This document shows, piece after piece, positions 5,270 to 7,854 of a stretch of 7,854 bases of DNA. The translations under genes were made by a program, and so were the position numbers. Under the pieces are notes generated by a model, which did not search any database, had not been told where the DNA came from, and saw only the letters and a list, made by a program, of their open reading frames with translations. How positions within the stretch are numbered: the stretch's first letter is position 1; every line of letters begins with the position of its first letter. The stretch is from DATKKX01 sp035542775 (lineage in GTDB: Bacteria; Planctomycetota; Phycisphaerae; UBA1845; UTPLA1): positions 1 through 7,854 of the forward strand of contig DATKKX010000446.1 of the NCBI GenBank assembly GCA_035542775.1, written 5' to 3'.

Positions 5270-7126
5270 ATGTTTGCTTGGCACTTGTGTTGCTCAATTG
5301 TACTGGCCACGACCGTAGCGTCACTCGCCGCAAGCCCGGCCGGTGACGACAAACCAGAGGCTCCCGTTGATTTGCTCTGGGGCGCAAAAATCCCCATGCG
5401 CGACGGTGTCACGCTAAACGCGACGGTATACAAGCCGGCGGACACGAAGCAACCGCTGCCGGTCATCTTGACCATGACGCCGTACATCGCCGACAGTTAC
5501 CACGACTGGGCAATGTATTTCTCCAGGCACGGGTACGTCTTCGCGCTGGTCGACGTGCGCGGGCGGGGCAACTCCGGCGGCGAGTTCAAACCGTGGGCAA
5601 ACGACGGCCGCGACGGATACGACGCCGTGGAGTGGCTGGCCCGGCAGTCTTGGTGCAACGGCAAGGTGGCGATGTGGGGCGGCTCCTATGCGGGGTTCAA
5701 CCAGTGGGCCACGCTCAAGGGGAACCCGCCGCATCTGATGACCATCGTTCCGGCAGCCGCCGTGCATCCGGGAGTCGACTGGCCTTGCCCCCCTATGGGG
5801 GGTATTCCCTCAACCTACGCAATACAGTGGCTCACTGACATCAGCGGCGTCACAGCGAACGATAAACTGCACGACGATACGTCATTCTGGAACAGCACAT
5901 TCGCCGAACTATACGAGAGGCACCTGGCGTTCTGCACACTGGATGCGCTGGTGGGCAATCCCTCCCCCATCTTCCAGGAAGAACTCCGGCACCCAATCGC
6001 CGACGCCTATTGGGACACTTTCGTACCGTCGTCGGAGCAGTACCGCCAGATGCGGATCCCCGTTCTGACGATCACGGGACACTACGACGACGACCAGCCT
6101 GGAGCACTGGCCTACTATCAGCGCCACCTGAAGTACGCCGCGCCGGAGGCGCGCGACAATCACTACCTCGTCGTCGGGCCGTGGGACCACGCCGGAACAC
6201 GCACGCCCAAGCGTGAGGTCGGTGGGCTGACGTTCGGCGAAGCCAGCCTGGTCGACTTGAACAAGCTGCACCTGGAATGGTATGACTGGATTCTGAAAGG
6301 CGGTGAGAAACCAGCTTTCTTGAAGGACCGAGTTGCGTACTACGTCACGGGCCAGGGGGCTGAACAATGGAAGTACGCCGGCAGTTTGAATAAAATTCCC
6401 ACCACCAAGCGCCGGTTCTTCCTGCGTGCACCGGACTTGGACTCGCGGATCTGGCTCGCCGGCGATGTCTTCCAATCGGGGAGGCTGCGAGAGAAGCCCC
6501 CGCAGAGCGACGAGCCGCCGAACGCCACTGCGACCTACACGTACGACCCGCTGGATACACGCGACACGCTCCCGGAGTTCGTGACGCAGAATTACCGGCC
6601 CAACGCCTACGTGGATCAGGCCGGCGTTCTGCAATTGGCCGGGCGGGGCGTGATCTACCATACCGATCCGTTCCCGGAGGCAGTCGAGATCGCGGGCAGC
6701 CCTTCGCTGAGAGTGTGCATAAAAATCGACGTTCCGGATACGGATTTCTGGGTCAGCCTGTACGAGATTCTCCCTGCTGGCGGCAGCGTCTGGCTGGCGT
6801 CTGACGCGCTGCGAGCACGCTACCGGGAGTTCTACTCCAAGCGCGACGGCAAGCCCTTGCTTGTCTCGCCGGGTTCGCTGCAATGGTACCAGTTCGATCA
6901 TTTTCCGTTTTTCGCCCGTCGAATCTCCAAGGGCAGCCGATTACGTCTTGTGATTACGAGCCCCAACTCCATGTACTTGCAGAAAAACTACAACTCGGGT
7001 GGGGTCGTGGCGGAGGAAAACGGTGGAGATGCGCGTGTCGCCCATATCGAAGTGCTTCATCATTGGGAGCACGCCGGATACCTGGATATACCGATCGTCG
7101 GCGACAAGCGCGAGCCTACAAAGTGA
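5270..7126 (+). CDS. Secreted CocE/NonD family hydrolase (X-Pro dipeptidyl-peptidase S15-like)
   Basis: Alpha/beta-hydrolase of the cocaine-esterase / X-Pro dipeptidyl-peptidase / alpha-amino-acid ester hydrolase group, 618 residues. Residues 1-21 (MFAWHLCCSIVLATTVASLAA) are a signal peptide with an Ala-x-Ala-type cleavage region near 19-22, so it is probably periplasmic or secreted. The catalytic domain starts with MRDGVTLNATVYKP. Tyr72 in TPY is the likely oxyanion residue, then VDVRGRGNSGGEF. The nucleophile is Ser139 in WGGSYAG, the acid Asp273 in TGHYDDD (neighbouring Asp possible), and the base His307 in GPWDHAG. From about residue 360 to the end is the C-terminal jelly-roll domain of this family, with ALRARYRE, SPGSLQWY and SKGSRLRLVI. 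The natural substrate (ester, amide or X-Pro peptide) cannot be told from sequence. It lies between a kinase remnant and an intact kinase, with no obvious functional link to either. Confidence 0.92.
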   Translation: MFAWHLCCSIVLATTVASLAASPAGDDKPEAPVDLLWGAKIPMRDGVTLNATVYKPADTKQPLPVILTMTPYIADSYHDWAMYFSRHGYVFALVDVRGRGNSGGEFKPWANDGRDGYDAVEWLARQSWCNGKVAMWGGSYAGFNQWATLKGNPPHLMTIVPAAAVHPGVDWPCPPMGGIPSTYAIQWLTDISGVTANDKLHDDTSFWNSTFAELYERHLAFCTLDALVGNPSPIFQEELRHPIADAYWDTFVPSSEQYRQMRIPVLTITGHYDDDQPGALAYYQRHLKYAAPEARDNHYLVVGPWDHAGTRTPKREVGGLTFGEASLVDLNKLHLEWYDWILKGGEKPAFLKDRVAYYVTGQGAEQWKYAGSLNKIPTTKRRFFLRAPDLDSRIWLAGDVFQSGRLREKPPQSDEPPNATATYTYDPLDTRDTLPEFVTQNYRPNAYVDQAGVLQLAGRGVIYHTDPFPEAVEIAGSPSLRVCIKIDVPDTDFWVSLYEILPAGGSVWLASDALRARYREFYSKRDGKPLLVSPGSLQWYQFDHFPFFARRISKGSRLRLVITSPNSMYLQKNYNSGGVVAEENGGDARVAHIEVLHHWEHAGYLDIPIVGDKREPTK

Positions 7127-7156
7127 GGCGCCACGGTGACCGAGTGAGCTAAAGCC

Positions 7157-7854
7157 ATGAGCTTGGAGACAGGCGAACAACTTGGACCGTATCAGATCGT
7201 CGCCACTATCGGCGTGGGCGGGATGGGGGAGGTCTATCGCGCCCAAGATACGCGGCTGCGGCGGGAAGTGGCGATCAAGGTTCTACCCGAACACCTGGCA
7301 AAGAACGCGGAAGCGCTCGCCCGATTCGAGCGCGAAACCAAGGCCGTGGCCGTCCTGTCCCATCCGAACATACTGGCCATCTACGACGTGGGCACCGAAG
7401 GCGGCGTGCAGTTCGCCGTCATGGAATTGCTGAAAGGCGAGACCTTGCGGAGGCGGTTGCGAGGATCGCACTCCGAGCCGCGGGTTTCACTTCGAGCGGA
7501 ACTCTTTACCGGTCAGGCATTGCCCTGGCGCAAGGCGGCCGAAATCGCCGTAGCCATCGCTGACGGCCTGGCCGCCGCGCATGCTAGTAACATCATTCAC
7601 CGCGATCTCAAGCCGGAGAACATCTTCATCACCACCGACGGCGTGGTAAAGATCCTCGACTTTGGGCTCGCCCGCATCGAGCGGCCGGCAAGCGAGATCA
7701 TCGCTCTGGCTGGCGAGGACTCCTGCCAATCCATCTACCCTGCGGAGGCCCCGACGGTCGTCCCCGCCGAGCCGACGCTCACCGCTGCCACCACGCCCGG
7801 CACGATGCTGGGAACCGTCCCCTATATGTCGCCGGAGCAGGTCCGCGGCGAGCG
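7157..7854 (+). CDS. Hanks-type Ser/Thr protein kinase, 3' end outside the window
   Basis: Eukaryotic-like kinase that phosphorylates Ser/Thr for signalling; the first 232 residues are present. GPYQIV at 10-15, glycine loop GVGGMG at 19-24, Lys41 in VAIK, C-helix Glu60, HRDLKPEN at 148-155 with catalytic Asp150, DFG at 168-170, and TVPYMSPEQ at 220-228 are all intact, so it should be active. Two insertions stand out: residues 104-120 between RRRLRG and ALPWRKA, and about 25-30 extra residues in the activation segment (175-215, rich in Ala, Pro, Thr and Glu). Any transmembrane segment or sensor domain would lie beyond the right edge. The ATG at 7157 has no strong ribosome binding site but aligns with the start of its paralogue at 4899. 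It follows the hydrolase by 30 bases, so co-transcription is likely. Confidence 0.93.
   Translation, partial: MSLETGEQLGPYQIVATIGVGGMGEVYRAQDTRLRREVAIKVLPEHLAKNAEALARFERETKAVAVLSHPNILAIYDVGTEGGVQFAVMELLKGETLRRRLRGSHSEPRVSLRAELFTGQALPWRKAAEIAVAIADGLAAAHASNIIHRDLKPENIFITTDGVVKILDFGLARIERPASEIIALAGEDSCQSIYPAEAPTVVPAEPTLTAATTPGTMLGTVPYMSPEQVRGE

Noticed and set aside
5909..6901. 330-codon minus-strand open frame inside the hydrolase
   Set aside because: Antisense shadow of the CocE-type gene, with an arginine/valine-rich translation and no recognisable domain.

Overview
The window is high-GC bacterial DNA with strongly GC-rich third codon positions. Several traits point to a Gram-negative-type, environmental, kinase-rich lineage: Ser/Thr kinases with a GPYxIV...GGMGEVYRAxDTRLxREVAxKVLPE amino end, a bacterial class IV (HDAC11-like) deacetylase, and several small heat-shock proteins in a row. 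Planctomycetota or Acidobacteriota fit best. This is inference from family style; no rRNA or other marker gene is present.

Left part (1-1398, minus strand): three tandem small heat-shock protein (Hsp20/alpha-crystallin) genes read right to left, the last running off the left edge. They look like one transcription unit. Upstream of the first gene, at 1467-1483 on the minus strand, lies a near-consensus sigma-54 (-24/-12) promoter overlapping short dyads.

Divergent control region (1399-1887): about 490 bases without a convincing gene. It holds the sigma-54 promoter, dyad sequences and a weak extended -10 promoter candidate facing right.

Middle part (1888-4850, plus strand): a small secreted protein of unknown function, then an HDAC11-like zinc deacetylase with a lipoprotein signal (stop and start overlap as ATGA), then UDP-glucose 6-dehydrogenase (ugd) 36 bases later. 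The first two should act outside the cytoplasm. Ugd makes UDP-glucuronate for envelope or extracellular polysaccharide. Together they suggest an envelope-modification operon, but the deacetylase substrate cannot be read from the sequence.

Right part (4899-7854, plus strand): a 122-codon remnant carrying only the first ~51 residues of a Hanks-type Ser/Thr kinase fused to unrelated sequence, a secreted CocE/NonD (peptidase S15-like) serine hydrolase, and the first 232 residues of a second, apparently intact kinase that runs off the right edge. The two kinase starts are homologous (31 of 42 residues identical by hand alignment) and flank the hydrolase.

The items most worth a second look are the surface-anchored class IV deacetylase with its unknown partner, the sigma-54 promoter in front of a small heat-shock operon, and the broken/chimeric kinase remnant. 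I see no tRNA, rRNA, CRISPR array, IS element or integrase.
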